DNA from: Trichoplax adhaerens
Lineage: Eukaryota; Placozoa; Uniplacotomia; Trichoplacea; Trichoplacidae
DNA: 64,000 nt
Assembly (NCBI RefSeq): GCF_000150275.1
Contig: NW_002060947.1
Location: 1,458,193 to 1,522,192, forward strand
Direction: 5' to 3'
Under the pieces are notes generated by a model. The model worked only from the letters and a program-made list of their open reading frames with translations, made no database searches and was not told where the DNA came from. Positions 13,481 to 26,642 of this stretch are shown in pieces; position 1 is the first letter of the stretch; each line of letters opens with the position of its first letter. The translations under genes were made by a program, and so were the position numbers.

Positions 13481-15518
13481 TTTATCGGAAAGATATTGCT
13501 AAACAGATATGACACTGTATTAGCCTAAGAAAGAATATGACCGCTGAATTTGGCTTAACTAAGCACTTAACTGCTAATTTCAATTTATCATTTAAAAAAT
13601 ATCAAAACATCATTAATTTAATTTAATGGTTACCAGCTAGCATGAACTATCGACAATTTTTGTATCATACGTATTAGGCCACTGTAATGAAGTTTACAAT
13701 TGCATACATAAATACTGTCAAAATTCTATAGCTACTGCCGATGAGTTTAACATGTACATGCTGTAATATCATGTCATTAGGTAATAACAATTGTATGTGG
13801 CTACATAGCTTATTATTTAGCATTGCAATATTATTAGATTTTATTAAGAACGGAAGCAAGCTAATGTTTTTTTTTTTTCTTACAAAATTGATGTAGTACA
13901 AATTGCTTTTTCTTACCTAGAAATGTGATAATGCTCTATTTAAGGCTTGGTAACTAGCCCTAAATCTATTTCGAATGAAGGAGACTGCGTCAATTATCAA
14001 GGACGTCTAACATATTAGATACCTTATTGAAGCTTACTGAATTTAATTATTGTTGCATCATAAGTGAGATTCTACTGCAAACGTAATGATGCTATCCTTG
14101 GTTGCATTCACTATTAATACATTATTATTAAGGATTACTGTTGATTTCTAATATGTCATTGAAAAATTTGTGATAAATTTTCTCTGAAACAGATTTTATG
14201 TTCTTGAATTGCTGACATTATTTTATAGTGCTTTTCTAATGCCAGGTTTATGTTGTTCCACTACATATATAGTGTCTTTCATGAAACACATTCCAAAATA
14301 TTGATATTATGTTTATGTACGATGTATGAGACAGCCTAGTTTTCATTGGTACCCAACGTTAACAATGATGAAAATGAATGGTCAAAAATTGCTTTAATTA
14401 ATGCTTTATACTTATTGATGAGTGATAATATCGTAAAACAACGAACTAGAGACATTTCTAATCAACAGAATCAGTTATTGAGCAACAACGCCATAAGCTA
14501 TAATCCAGTGAATTTGTGTTGATGCATTCATGATTGCTTTGGGCAGTAATATCGTACCTATTTACAGGTAAAAGAAAAACTTTTACCTACCGCCATTAGT
14601 TTATCCACGACCAGTTTGATACTACTGTACTACTTCTACTGATATTTGTACTAACATTTGCAAAGTGCCAAGATTACTGCAGTACTTATGACGTAGAATA
14701 GTCATGTTAGGACCGTAGGGAAGCATCTTTATGGTCAAGACTTTAGACATATACCACAGCTGGTACTGCCTTTTCCAAAGTGCTAAGATTAGTGCAGTTT
14801 GAAGGCACCCAATAGCTATGCAAGGACCATAGGCAAAACGCTTTATGGTTAGGACTTTCAAGTGGAAGTACAACCTTCATATCTTGATAAGTACTGCATG
14901 CATTAACTAGCCAACTAATCTACTATGCAATCAGTTCACTGACTAGCAAACAAAATCTCGCAGCCAGTTAGCCATTTGCTGAACTCTACCCAATACTCTA
15001 GATTGATAAAGTAGAAGCCGATTTTTTGGTAATATCATTACGGCCAAGCGGAGAGTACAGTAGGAGGGGAAAAGTATGTATACCTCCGGGAATCAGCATT
15101 AAACGTAGATGGTCCCCGTCGACTTTAAAATGGTGAAAGATCTTTGATAAAAAAAGTTTTAACCTGTAAACTCTATAAAGCCACATTCAAATTGGGGCGA
15201 TAATGCGCCAGTTATGTATCTGATATGGGGCCATGTATGCCAAACGGGCAATGTAGAAAAATGCAAATAACTTCTAATGCCAAAACTACCCTAACATATC
15301 TTGACTAAAACTAAACCCTAAACCTCCCCCAACCTTGACATACTCGTATATACAGTACAAATGCCATTTCGATATTTATGTCTAAAGTCATCGATTGATA
15401 CGTTTTGTGGAGAAATGCGCGGGTTTCCACTTGGCTACAAATTGATTCATTACACTAGATAGCAATCATTCATTTCTGTACGCTTTGCCATCTCTCAATC
15501 TGCAGAATGAATCAACAT
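13481..15518. other. Intergenic region between PP2C and the repeat array upstream of FPGT
   Basis: AT-rich and without supportable exons on either strand. It contains the PP2C 3' UTR and one tandem duplication (listed separately). No snRNA- or tRNA-like sequence was recognised. Confidence 0.6.
14640..14870. repeat. Tandem duplication, about 115 bp unit, two copies
   Basis: CAAAGTGCCAAGATTACTGC at 14661 recurs as CAAAGTGCTAAGATTAGTGC at about 14776. Both copies continue through a 'ggaccgtaggg/ggaccatagg' block and an 'ctTTATGGTcAaGACTTT' block, so two complete diverged units are present. Confidence 0.85.
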
Positions 15519-16420
15519 GGCGTACAGTACTGTCAAAAAGTGATGGCATGGCTACAAATAAGGTCTTGCACTAGTGTTTCACAGATTGAACTCGAGCCGG
15601 ATTAAAAGAATAGAATTATCTAGTGGATTCTATCCGAGTTGTTGCTTTCTTCAGCTCAATACGTCAGAGTACATGTCGAAATGTTCTACTAACCGAATTG
15701 CGGATCGACGGATTAGCGCATTTTGAGTTGAAGAAGAAAGCATTAAATGGCGTACAGTACCATCAAAAAGTGATGGCATGGCTACAAGTAAGGTCTTGCA
15801 TTAGTGTTTCACAGATTGAACTCGAGCCGGATTAAAAGAATAGAATCATCTAGCGGATTCTATCCGAGTTGTTGCTTTCTTCTTCAACCCAATACAGAGT
15901 GCATGTCGAAAAGTTCTAATGACTGGATTGCGGTTCGACGGATTAGCGCATTTTGAGTTGAAGAAGAAAGCATTAAATGGCGTACAGTACTATCAAAAAG
16001 TGATGGCATGGCTACAAATAAGGTCTTGCACTAGTGTTTCACAGATTGAACTCGAGCCGGATTAAAAGAATAGAATCATCTAGCGGATTCTATCCGAGTT
16101 GTTGCTTTCTTCTTCAACCCAATACAGAGTGCATGTCGAAAAGTTCTAATGACTGGATTGCGGTTCGACGGATTAGCGCATTTTGAGTTGAAGAAGAAAG
16201 CATTAAATGGCGTACAGTACTATCAAAAAGTGATGGCATGGCTACAAATAAGGTCTTGCACTAGTGTTTCACAGATTGAACTCGAGCCGGATTAAAAGAA
16301 TAGAATCATCTAGCGGATTCTATCCGAGCTGTTGCTTTCTTCTTCAACTCAAAATGCGCGAATCCGTCGATCCGCAATCCAGTCAGTAGAACTTTTCGAC
16401 ATGTACTGTTCTGTGTACGA
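15519..16420. repeat. 230-bp tandem repeat with an inverted partial copy at its right end
   Basis: The unit beginning GGCGTACAGTAC occurs at 15519, 15749, 15979 and 16209, a 230-bp period in the well-preserved copies. Each has CAAAAAGTGATGGCATGGCT, then GAACTCGAGCCGGATTAAAA, then TCTATCCGAG and a pyrimidine block. From about 16350 to 16415 the sequence turns over: GCGAATCCGTCGATCCGCAA and CTTTTCGACATG are the reverse complement of the unit's right half (CATGTCGAAAAG ... GGTTCGACGGATTAGCGC). This direct-plus-inverted arrangement resembles a foldback or MITE-like element, or a replication slippage product. It ends about 450 bp before the FPGT start codon. Confidence 0.9.
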
Positions 16421-16669
16421 CGAATTTGGAGAATAACGCTTTCACTTTCAACGCAATCTGTGCAAGAAATGGACACCGTACGTCAACTCTAATGACGGAT
16501 TCGCGTAAATGGACTCGTCTGCTATCGTTTGATATGCAATTTGTTCCAGTTCTGAGCCTTTTTATGATTTTATTTTGGTTTAAATCAGGAAATTGGGTCA
16601 GGAAATCGCTCACTTTGGATCATGGACTACCCGAACCTTTCTCAGGTCTAATCCTGAGTGTAGTCCAGT

Positions 16670-16780
16670 ACTACAGTGTACAGTGTACAGTGTACAGTGT
16701 ATAGTACTGTACCTGGACTTGGAAAAGCTCAATCCGAGATCGAGTATCACTACTCTGGCTGTACTGTGTACTGTATAATA
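16670..16780. repeat. GTAC/ACAGTGTAC self-complementary tract upstream of FPGT
   Basis: Contains consecutive CAGTGTACAGTGTACAGTG units, then TAGTACTGTACC, and CTGTACTGTGTACTGT near 16758-16775. The tract lies 90-200 bp before the FPGT start codon, where a promoter or 5' UTR is expected. It belongs to a family seen elsewhere in this window. Confidence 0.8.
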
Positions 16781-16867
16781 ATCGTGTATTGACTGTGGGT
16801 AGTTCCAAGCCAAGGTGCATTCCCTTTGGATAATTTTGCTGCCGAGGGAAATCATCAATTTGCCGCC

Positions 16868-19294
16868 ATGTCTGAGCTACTGAGGAGAGAAACATTACGA
16901 AAAAGAAATCTTTTCCAAAGTGTACGCCAAGATGATGAACTTGAAATCCCATTCTGGGATATTGTCGTCATTACCGCGTCTGATAGTGAACAAGAAGTGG
17001 CTTATATGGCTCAATTGCAGGCGAAAATGGGGTGTGAACTACCGGCATCAGTCAAGTATCATGTCTTCCCTGATCCTGTTGGTTTAAAGATCGGCAATGG
17101 TGGATCGACTATGGCTGCTCTTGATAATCTAGAACAGATATATGGCAAAGAATTGGATAATTATAAGGTCTTGATGATCCATGCTGGTGGCTATAGTCAA
17201 AGATTGCCTAGCGCTAGTGTGTTAGGTAAGGACTGTAATACCAGTTGCATCATGTATAGTAGTCAAACTTTCTCTTTTATCCACAATGTCTCCCCCAAAT
17301 TTCCTTCAGTCCAATGGATACCAGAATCACTTGCCATTTAACAACAGGGACTGCAATCATACTGTATAAATAGTGTATGAACAACCTCAATTGAATGACA
17401 GGGTATCGTTATTAATAAACTGTTTGACCGGATACTAGGACAAGATCCATTCAAGCAATGCTTCATAATTTTTGATTAAAGAGCCAGTCACTGAAAGTAA
17501 AGTTGAATAGTTTACGAAAGTCTTGAAGAATAATTCATCTCCTATATCTTACAACTGTATGGCCTAGAAATGAATTGAATAAAACGACAATGGCTGTATT
17601 TTACAGCCAAGGGTCTAAAATTAAATAGTGCAATCAACAGAGCTACAACACATTACACCAAAGATCATAAAATGAACCCTGAAGTAACAATAGCCAACCA
17701 TCGTGAAAATAAACCTAAATCACTATTGTTATCAAGTTATCATTGATATCGACATGATTTTAATAATGAAATAGTAGCTCAATTGACTAGAGTATCAAAT
17801 TGATATTCTTCAATATTCCATGATGTACACTTTGGCAGCAGTAACCAAGAAAAGAGTAAAATGTTTACTCTATCAGTAGTTGACGATCAATTAGTCAATC
17901 AATTATATTGTATAAGTAACCAATCAATTTATTTTTTCAAACTGATTGTAGGAAAAATATTTACGGCTTTACCATTTGGAAATCCTCTATATCAAATGAT
18001 TGAAGCAAAACTGATGATGTACATTGATTTTCCTTCACGAATGAAAGCTGGAGTTTTTGTAACTTGCGCCGATGACATCGAATTATTTACTATCGATGGA
18101 AACTGGGATTTTTATCAACCAGGATTTACTGCTCTAGGCCATCCTTCTCCGTTAAAAATTGGTACTACTCACGGTGTTTTTGTGTTAAATGCAGAAGACA
18201 ATAAAAGTGACTCCGAATTTAGCGTTCAATCGGCTAAATGTCGTCGTTTTCTACACAAGCCTAGTATTGAAGTAATGCATCGGGAAGGAGCTGTGGTTGA
18301 TGCCGATACCGTCTTTACTGATAGTGCTTACTTTATGGACCGGAATACTGCTAAACTTCTACTAAAGTACTACCTCAATCATCGACCTTTACAATGCGAA
18401 ATCGATGCTTATGGTGATTTCTTACAAGCTCTAGGATCTGAAGCCAACGATGACTATACTCATAACACCAGCAATATCACAGACGTAACCGAGACGATCG
18501 TTCAGACTAGAAAGGAAATTTTTCAGTGGCTAAAAGGCACTCAACTGAATGTTTTGTTGTTTAAAAATTCAGTTTTTTATCATATTGGCACAACGTTGGA
18601 ATATCTCAATCATTACTGCAATAATACTGATTTCCAATATGAATTAAGCTGTCACCCGATGGTAATGACTGTGGGCAAAAATGCTCTTACTGATGCATCA
18701 TGTCCTGAAGTTGGCTCACGATGTAGCATTATACACTCTAAAATTGGCAAAAATGTTCAATTGTATGGTGAAAGCATCGTCGAATATTGCTTAATCGAAA
18801 ATGACGTAACGATCCAGCCGAATTGCATCTTAAGTAATATTCATTTATCATCCAATCTGACAGTTCCAGAAAATTCCTTTCTCCATAGTGTGGCAGTGAA
18901 ACAAGGAACACAAAAATATTTTGTAACTGTTGCCTACTCTGTTGGAGATAATATTAAGAAATATACATCAAATATATCACAACTAGATACATTGAATTAT
19001 GCTGGACGAAAGATAAGTCATGTTATTCGTAATGTTTTAAATTTAAATCCTGCAGATATCTGGACGAATGGAACCAAAATCGATTTGTGGCACGCTAAGT
19101 TATTTCCATCATATAAGTCACATCGAGATTCTGTTGAATTCGCAGTTAAAATGCTAAATTATGTGCAAACTGATCGTAGAATAGATTTAGATAGCATACC
19201 AAATCGACTATCCATGGCAGATGTGATCAAACAAAAAGATGTTTTAAGCATTTTAAATTATCGACGTGACCTGAAAGCAATGGTCATAAGTTGA
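16868..19294 (+). CDS. FPGT: Fucose-1-phosphate guanylyltransferase (GDP-L-fucose pyrophosphorylase)
   Basis: Converts L-fucose 1-phosphate and GTP into GDP-L-fucose, the second step of the fucose salvage pathway; cytosolic in animals. Exon 1 is 16868-17225 and exon 2 is 17952-19294; the phase joins as VLG|K and gives 566 aa, close to the vertebrate enzyme (about 590). I chose the ATG at 16868, which sits in GCCGCCATG, over the in-frame ATG at 16826. Family landmarks: WDIVVITASD, then KIGNGGST (the nucleotidyltransferase glycine-rich loop), GGYSQRLPSAS, TCADDIELF, GTTHGVFVL, HKPSIEVM, EIDAYGDFLQALG, NTSNI and FYHIGTT. The C-terminal third (CSIIHSKIGKN, VEYCLIENDV) is the left-handed beta-helix type repeat region. 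No fucokinase domain is fused to it, unlike plant FKGP. Splice sites are canonical. Confidence 0.96.
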
Positions 19295-22200
19295 AAATCG
19301 TTATTATTTTTGCGGCTAATGAAACTTACTATCTTGTAGTAACTTATATTCCGCACTTATTTCTATCATCATTATCATCTTTGAAGTTGTAACTATCCCG
19401 ATACACTAAAACAATCCTATGAAGATTTTCAGCATTTAATGTTCAATGTAAATCTTATGTAAATTTATTTAAAATATATACTTTCATTGTGACCTATTAC
19501 CGTGAACAGGTATCACAAGATAAGATTGTAACCTTCTTAATCTAATTATATCTTATTGGCACTGTTATTTTTTATTTTTTCATACAAATGTTATTGGACC
19601 ATGTTCTAGCATAAATAGTGATCATTTTGTATTAGCCTTGGCGTCCAAGAGGACTCATTATTATCAATACAATATAGCGATATGATTAGGGTTGATTAAT
19701 TTTGGTGGTAAACTAATACCGCTGACTTGGATAATTTTACATCTTCTTTAACATATGTAACATCAATTACTGTATAGGACGATTCCATTTTTTATAATTT
19801 TTCATTGGGTAGCCGATTTTGCTATCCTACAAAAAGAAATGATACTCTAAATTAGTACCTTACGAAATTTTGATCTGGCAGGTTTTTACCACAGCAAACA
19901 ATTAATGAACTTAGACGACATAGAATGAAATCTTTAATATTGCTCTTATATTGTTAAGACTATATTGAAGATTTTGTACTACATCAATGAAGAATAAAAC
20001 ATTGCAACCTTCCATAACCATTACACCATACAATCTGTTCGCTATCAAGTCAATGAGAGTGAAATGATGACTTATGTAGCTTTAACACGAAATGGCTTTC
20101 AAATACTATGAACAATTGTATGTTATATTTCATCATCATATGATCCTTATGTGGCTAGCAATGAAAGTTACACTGATGTAGAGCAGGCAATTTGAACATG
20201 AATCAAAATAGATCTGTGAAACTATCGACATTTTTGTCGCTTCTATTTTGTCTCTTGGGGAAATTATTCAGTATGACTGTTAAAACGAGTGTCAATATTA
20301 TACAAGCAGATTACTACTGAAAACGACCAATTCCTTTCTATACTTTGTAGCCTATAGACTGTCTTGTCACGATACAAAAAATAACAGTAATTGAAATACT
20401 ACTCAATGGTGCGATAAATTTAATCCAATTTGCTTACCATAGCAATGGTAATTTCCTAATCGGGTGTAAGCCTACGCTTTTATCCGTATTAGGCTTGCAT
20501 AGAATTGATACCTTACTAAACTGAAAGAGCTTCCATACTTTATCCGTTCATTAATAATAAATTAATTAATTTATTTTATAGGGATTCAACGTATTGTAGT
20601 AAGTTAGCACTGTCTTTATTCAGAATCTTTATCTTAAATCAATAGATAACCTCATCAACCCTAAATGTAAAATGGATCAGTCAATATTAATCCTACGGTT
20701 CATTCTAAGGTATTACCGGCTACTTCTACAGTATCTGTAGCACCAACGGGCGATTTAAAGATTTAAGGCTATTTCATCTCTTTTAATTAGACTTTAAATT
20801 ATATCATTAGACTAACCCTCAAGCCCAAAAATGCCCCGTCTACACGTTACGAACTATCTAAAATTGATAATTCTATTCTAAAAAAAATCGAAACAAATGT
20901 GTATATATTAACCACAGTGTGATGATTTTAATTGACCCGTATTTTAATTTACCTAGCCAAGCTCCTATTGCGGTTAACATTAAGTAATACTTTCCATTAT
21001 CATAAATTGAATGAAAGTAATTTATATTCTTCGTCATTAAAAGCGAATCACACTACTTGTCACTAGGTGGAGGCTTTTTCAACTGTTTTCCAATAATTTT
21101 TTAGTAGCCGTACAATTAGCAATAGAGAACAACTATATGATTGAATCTACTTGACGCAGCAGGTAGGCAATCTTTGTAAAAAAATAATGCCATTTTTGCC
21201 TGAGGATATGTACTTAAGGGTTAAGTGCATGGCTGCATCCCTTTATTCCTTAAGTATGAATTATAATACATTTATTTGTTCTGTAGAAGAACCATGGGGC
21301 TAAAATAGACCATTACAGAGCTACGCAATTTGTTAATATATCCTATTGTTATTCATAAATATTTAAAAGTATCCATGTTTTTAATACAGGCCGCCTATTA
21401 TTGTTATAATTCAGTTCTAGTAAAAGATTAATGTAATATCATTGGATGTATCGATTTAACTACATTATTATGAATCACATTGCTGACTAAGGTCAGTAGC
21501 GAACCTCAGCACTTTAAATAGTTCTAATTATGCAGCATAATCGATTAATTGGAAGGATATCATTGAACTTTGGACAGTTCTTTGACTTGAGATAGATCTG
21601 TTTGATTTGGTGAGAACATAATATGCGCACCTCAATAGATAAACAAGTGGAAGGTATTACTTAATGGATAGACCTTGTAGTTGTAGCCCAATACAAGAAA
21701 AACACAGGATTAACGACTGTAAACGTATCGTATATCTGCTATCAGGCTTCGATTAATATATCGCGAATTACATTAGTCAAACAGCACTTTCGAAATTCAA
21801 AGTGAAGGTAATCAAAATTAACCCGAAAGTTAAAATAAATGACTAACCTACTGGTCACGTATGCGTATACTGGACGTTAGTCACGTTGCAATAACGCCAG
21901 CTTTTTCTAGAACATAAATGGTATTAACAAAGTATAGGAAAGCATCATTTATGTTAGACTTTGCATGCCATTAACAACTTGGCTATGCCTTGATATCATT
22001 TCTTTTCTGTTTACTAAAAGCCAGTCTGTTTCATCTAGCTAGTATGATTTTATAGATTATGGCCAAAACTAGAAAGATCGATTGTCTGTATAATATCATT
22101 AATATCTGTATTATATTAGGTGTATAAGTTAATATCATTTTTAGGAGGATTGCTTCTATCTTCTTTTATCAACGTTATACGCACTCAAGAATCTTTTACA

Positions 22201-25189
22201 ACTATCACTTTGATTCTCCTTTAGAGGCTAACAAACGTGGAGTGCTATATAGGAATTTTATATTTGACAGAACACTAATGTACATACAATTCACTCTAGG
22301 CAGCACTTGCTTGATAATTAAACTCAACTTATAAGTTCCGTAAGACTAATTAATCTGAAATTTTTTCTTCAGACTACGCTGTAATTTGATAAATTCAATT
22401 TATTCATAAAGCTTATAGGAATTCTACATGCAAATTATTATTAATTGCACATTCCTATGCTATTGACTGTTTTATTTGTAGTTCATTAATTAACATCATA
22501 AAAGCTGAAACGAATTGTGTTACAGTTAGACAGTAAGTGTATGTACAAACGAAAAAATTCTATTATCATTAATATCACAAGAAAATGATGGAATAAATAC
22601 ATAATAGAAATATATGATGTAAAGTAAATGATTCCATAGAATCGTACGGCGTATCCATATAATCTAATATACGGCGACAGCTTCATGGGTGGCCATTGAA
22701 CTAACTATAGCGGCATAATCTGATACAGCCCATCCATATTAGTAATAACATACTGTATTATTATTAAATCATCATAACATTTTACTATTCCAATAGAACA
22801 ATCGGTTAACTAAATCGTGTTTAGGCAGAAAAAAAATTAAATTTATCAGCTAATTAATTACCGTATCGCATGCTAGATCTCTTCCATCGTCGTTTAATAC
22901 AATTTTATATTTTATTTTATTTTTATTTTTATTTATAATTTCCAGACTGTTTGCCCCTTGTACCTTAAATGCACTATCTTAATGCAAGGCAGTGTTCTAA
23001 TACGTATAGAATACAGCGTTTACAAAATACTGGTGTTCTCATAGCTTTGCAATAGCAGAAAAGTAATAAGGAATGAATATTATTTACTAGCAAAATATCC
23101 AATAGGAGTAGTAGTATCTTCTATTTTGAACTATGGCCACTGTAGTAATAATTTCTCAAATAGTCACGATCCTTAGCAGAATACGGTATACCATAACAAC
23201 ATCATATGTAATCAATGTTGAAAATCAATTGCGATGTTGTTGGATTTTCAAAAGGTATTAAGAAACTAATAAACATCCCTTGTTAATGTTTTAGGAGAAG
23301 CAAGATTATTATTGTTCGTTCTTCTTTTTCTCGTTAAAATGACGAAAATAAAACTGATTCATCTAGTGTAAATATATTATAAAAATAATAACAAAATAGG
23401 AATATCCCTTCGATTTGGAAGATGGTCTAAATGATTCCTGGATCAGTTTTACGTGAATTTTTTTTGAATCTACTGTATTTTCTTTACGTTGAGTATGATG
23501 AAAGTATTTTAGCTTGCTTGACATATAGATTGTCAAAATAGACTGGAATATCCATAAAATTGGAAAGATAATAAAATTGTTAATCATCTCTATCGATTTC
23601 CTTGTTGTCATCGACTTTCATTAGGATGAGTACGAGAGAAAATATAGGGATATAGACTATCCAATCCATTTGTAAAACAGATTAGACTATCTATCACATT
23701 GAACCGATGATACTACAGTAGTAAGTTGTATCCATACTCCTATTTCATTGGAAGCTCGTCAAGAGCGAATAAGATGAGAGCAATTTGACTTACTTTATTT
23801 TCTCTTCAATCCATTTGTAAAATGGACTGGGTTCCCTATGAAATTCCCTTGAAAGATGATATCAGTCCATTTCATGGATATCCCAGTTTTAATCTACTTT
23901 CTCTACACTGAATGGTAAGCCTAGAACGAGTTTACTGACAGTAAGTTGCTTACCCTTACTGTTGTTGGCCTATTCAAGCCGATCATAACGACTCTTGCTA
24001 CCGATAGATACCCCTTTACAATTTGAAGACAAGACAACATTCGTCTACAAGGAGAATAATCAACCACTAACATTTATTAGTATAGTTATGCCAGCGTCAA
24101 TATGGAATTTGCGCCATGGTTTAAGGATATGATTGCAATGATTGAATTCATGAACTAGGACTAGAAATTGCTTTTGACTTTCTTGTGAAATGTATCGATT
24201 GATGAATTGATCATGATCTAATGGAAGATTAAATCATCCATAACCAAAGATGATGATACCAAGTAAAATGAGTCTGTTGAAGAAATATCAAATTGGACTA
24301 TTACGTATTGAGATTGTGGATGCGCTACCATGACACTAAGTCAATTCATTCACGCAGTCCATAGACTGCCAACTCGACTACCTGGTTGGTTTACAGGATA
24401 TCCCATAGAATCATTTTTAATGAAGTTTTTTTCAATCCATGCGATATCATAGAAAGTACCATAATAAATCGAAATATGGAATTGGGACTATTACGTATTG
24501 AGATTGTGGATGCGCTACCATGACACTAAGTTAATTCATTCACGTAGTCCATAGACTGCCAACTCGACTACCTGGTTGGTTTACAGGATATCCCATAGAA
24601 TCGTTTTTAATGAAGTTCTTTTCAATCCATGCGATATCATAGAAAGTACCGTAACAAATCAATTTCGTCATCGATCTCAGCATTGATTCATGGATTTCAA
24701 ATGGTGAATGAAAATATAAAATAAATAATCAAATCACCGGTAATTCTTTCATGCCAAGATCCAATCAAGGAATGGATCTCGTCACTGGCTGCCATGGAAA
24801 AGACAGCGATGTTAATGAGTGGATGAGACCGATGGATTAGCCAATGAAATGGACGCAGATTGAATGAGTGACGATTGAATAGCTGAGTTGTACAAGCACG
24901 TCGTCCAAGCGTGCATCAACGTCGACGATCTCACTGTCATTGCATTCAATCTTGTCGTCACGTGGTCGGTAGCCTTGGAGCGATTTGAATTAATCAAGCA
25001 AACAATTGAAGCATTGGAATGAAGTAACCACGGCAACCACGTCATTGCTGTTGTGAGCCCCTGCGAAGAGCGGCAAGCTACGCAAGCGTACATAGGAAAA
25101 AGTGATCTGCGACCGCTGCTTATATACTCCACTCCGCTGTTACTAAAAATAGAACTCCATATTTGGATGATTAAAAATTGTGTCATCGG
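19295..25189. other. Intergenic region between FPGT and KLF, with no recognisable gene
   Basis: About 5.9 kb. Up to about 23600 it is very AT-rich with stops in all frames. From about 23600 to 25100 composition shifts to match the repeat-rich region at 500-7800, and 'aatccatttgtaaaa' recurs at about 23663 and 23811. A 190-bp tandem duplication is listed separately. I see no exon chain, tRNA or snRNA here. The last few hundred bases before 25190 may carry distal regulatory sequence for the KLF gene. Confidence 0.55.
24297..24665. repeat. Tandem duplication, 190-bp unit, two nearly identical copies
   Basis: The block beginning TTACGTATTGAGATTGTGGA at about 24301 recurs at 24491 and stays nearly identical through GGTTGGTTTACAGGATATCC and GCGATATCATAGAAAGTACC. 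The few differences are single bases (cgcagtcc/cgtagtcc, atcattttt/atcgttttt). It lies about 0.6-1 kb upstream of the KLF gene. Confidence 0.93.
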
Positions 25190-25219
25190 CCAATCATCGT
25201 TCTACCTTACCTATATAAA
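25190..25219 (+). promoter_or_regulatory. CCAAT box and TATA box of the KLF gene
   Basis: CCAAT is at 25190-25194 and TATATAAA at 25212-25219, only 58 bases before the ATG at 25277. A TATA-directed start about 30 bp downstream would leave a 5' UTR of roughly 30 nt. The call rests on motif and spacing only. Confidence 0.6.
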
Positions 25220-25276
25220 CAGAATTGCACATCGTGTACAGCAGTTCACAATCCAACAACAAAATTGCTCACCATC

Positions 25277-26642
25277 ATGTCGACTACCGCGATCCAAAAT
25301 CAACTTTCATCTGAGCTCGGTTATTTCTATACCGATAGCTTTTACGATAATATTGCTGGCCTTACCAACTCCAATTACATGCCATCGTTGGATGAAGAAT
25401 GGCTTCAGGTAAAAATAAGTAGAAAGTGTAGATAGCTTGATGTTTTTATTTTGGGGAGGAATCATCATGAGCAGTAGACAACGAGCAAAGTACGTTACAC
25501 TCGTTGCAGCCAGCTTAGGATAGCATGACAAAATAATAGTTCTATCTTTTACAAAAAGAGTTCTTTCGATGGTACACTGTTTGTAGGATGGATGAGTTTT
25601 AATAGAATTTGGAACGCTGTAGTTTTTTTTGAATTGTAATTAACTTGTTGATCAGCAATACATTAAACGACCGAAAGTTAACATTACTAGTCGCTGTTCT
25701 CTTAATAGAAGTTCAATGTGTTTCCTTCCTCTGGTATTTAGTTTAATTTACCAACTGATAGGATTTCTCATTAGTTATGCTTTGTTTTGATGTAACTAGA
25801 TTTATCAAGGTGCTGAGCAATACAACAATCAATGCCATACTCCAACTGATACTTCACGCTCTAGTTCAAGTGATTCATGTGAAACACCAAGCAACAGCAA
25901 TAGCGACTTGTCTATTATTGACGATATTCTATTGCTTGAAGATGAATTATTTCGTGAAGTCAGCGCCAATCCAGATAATTGCAAATACACCAATCAAAAT
26001 CAATTCTTTGCTGACTTAGAAATGCCAAACACATATCTAAGAACTGATCTTGAATTTAAACCATACGAACAACGCCAACACGAATGCAAATGGGTTGATA
26101 CCAAAGAATATCCCAACAACAATCAAAAACTCCATCCACAACCCATGATGGTCTATAACACCCCCAATCAGCAAGTAGCAGAGCTAGACTGTGTTCAATC
26201 AACTAATAATGTCGTTGTAACTGTTCCTGCTGGCCATTACGTGCAAACTCTTATACCGATGCAACAACAACCAATACAAATTCCTCCGCCGGCCTACGTC
26301 AGTACACCTCTGGTGCAATCGACTAAAACCGACAAAAGTCAACCAGGCAATCGAAGGAGTTCAACGGATACCAACAGCAAACGTGTCCACCATTGTACCT
26401 ATCCCAACTGTAATAAAGTGTACACCAAAAGTTCCCATCTGAAAGCTCATTTAAGAACTCATACTGGCGAAAAGCCTTACAAGTGCCCTTGGGAATCTTG
26501 TCCATGGCGATTTGCCCGATCAGACGAGTTGACCAGGCATTACAGAAAGCATACTGGTGCCAAGCCGTTCAAATGTAATTTCTGTGAAAGATGTTTTTCA
26601 CGCTCTGATCATTTAGCCCTCCACATGAAAAGACATTCATAA
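25277..26642 (+). CDS. Kruppel-like factor, KLF5/6/7-like zinc-finger transcription factor
   Basis: Nuclear factor binding GC/CACCC boxes. Exon 1 is 25277-25408 (44 aa, from MSTTAIQN) and exon 2 is 25818-26642, 318 aa in total. The C-terminal ~85 residues are three C2H2 fingers with the exact KLF spacing: [20 protein letters not shown], the linker HTGEKPYKC, then [20 protein letters not shown], then [18 protein letters not shown]; the protein ends two residues after the last His. Finger 2 ([18 protein letters not shown]) and the short C-terminus resemble KLF5/6/7 more than Sp factors, and no Buttonhead box is seen. The N-terminal half is Asn/Gln/Ser/Pro-rich. An acidic stretch ([15 protein letters not shown]) resembles an activation or degron segment. 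All zinc ligands are present. Fingers and most of the protein are in one exon. Confidence 0.95.

Noticed and set aside
16383-16952. Overlapping plus and minus frames between the 230-bp repeat and FPGT
   Set aside because: They read through the inverted repeat copy and the ACAGTGTAC tract, and the rest is FPGT 5' UTR or antisense to exon 1.
24812-25186. 124-codon minus-strand frame upstream of KLF
   Set aside because: It overlaps the KLF promoter on the opposite strand, is Ser/Thr-rich without motifs, and the region resembles the repeat-derived islands.
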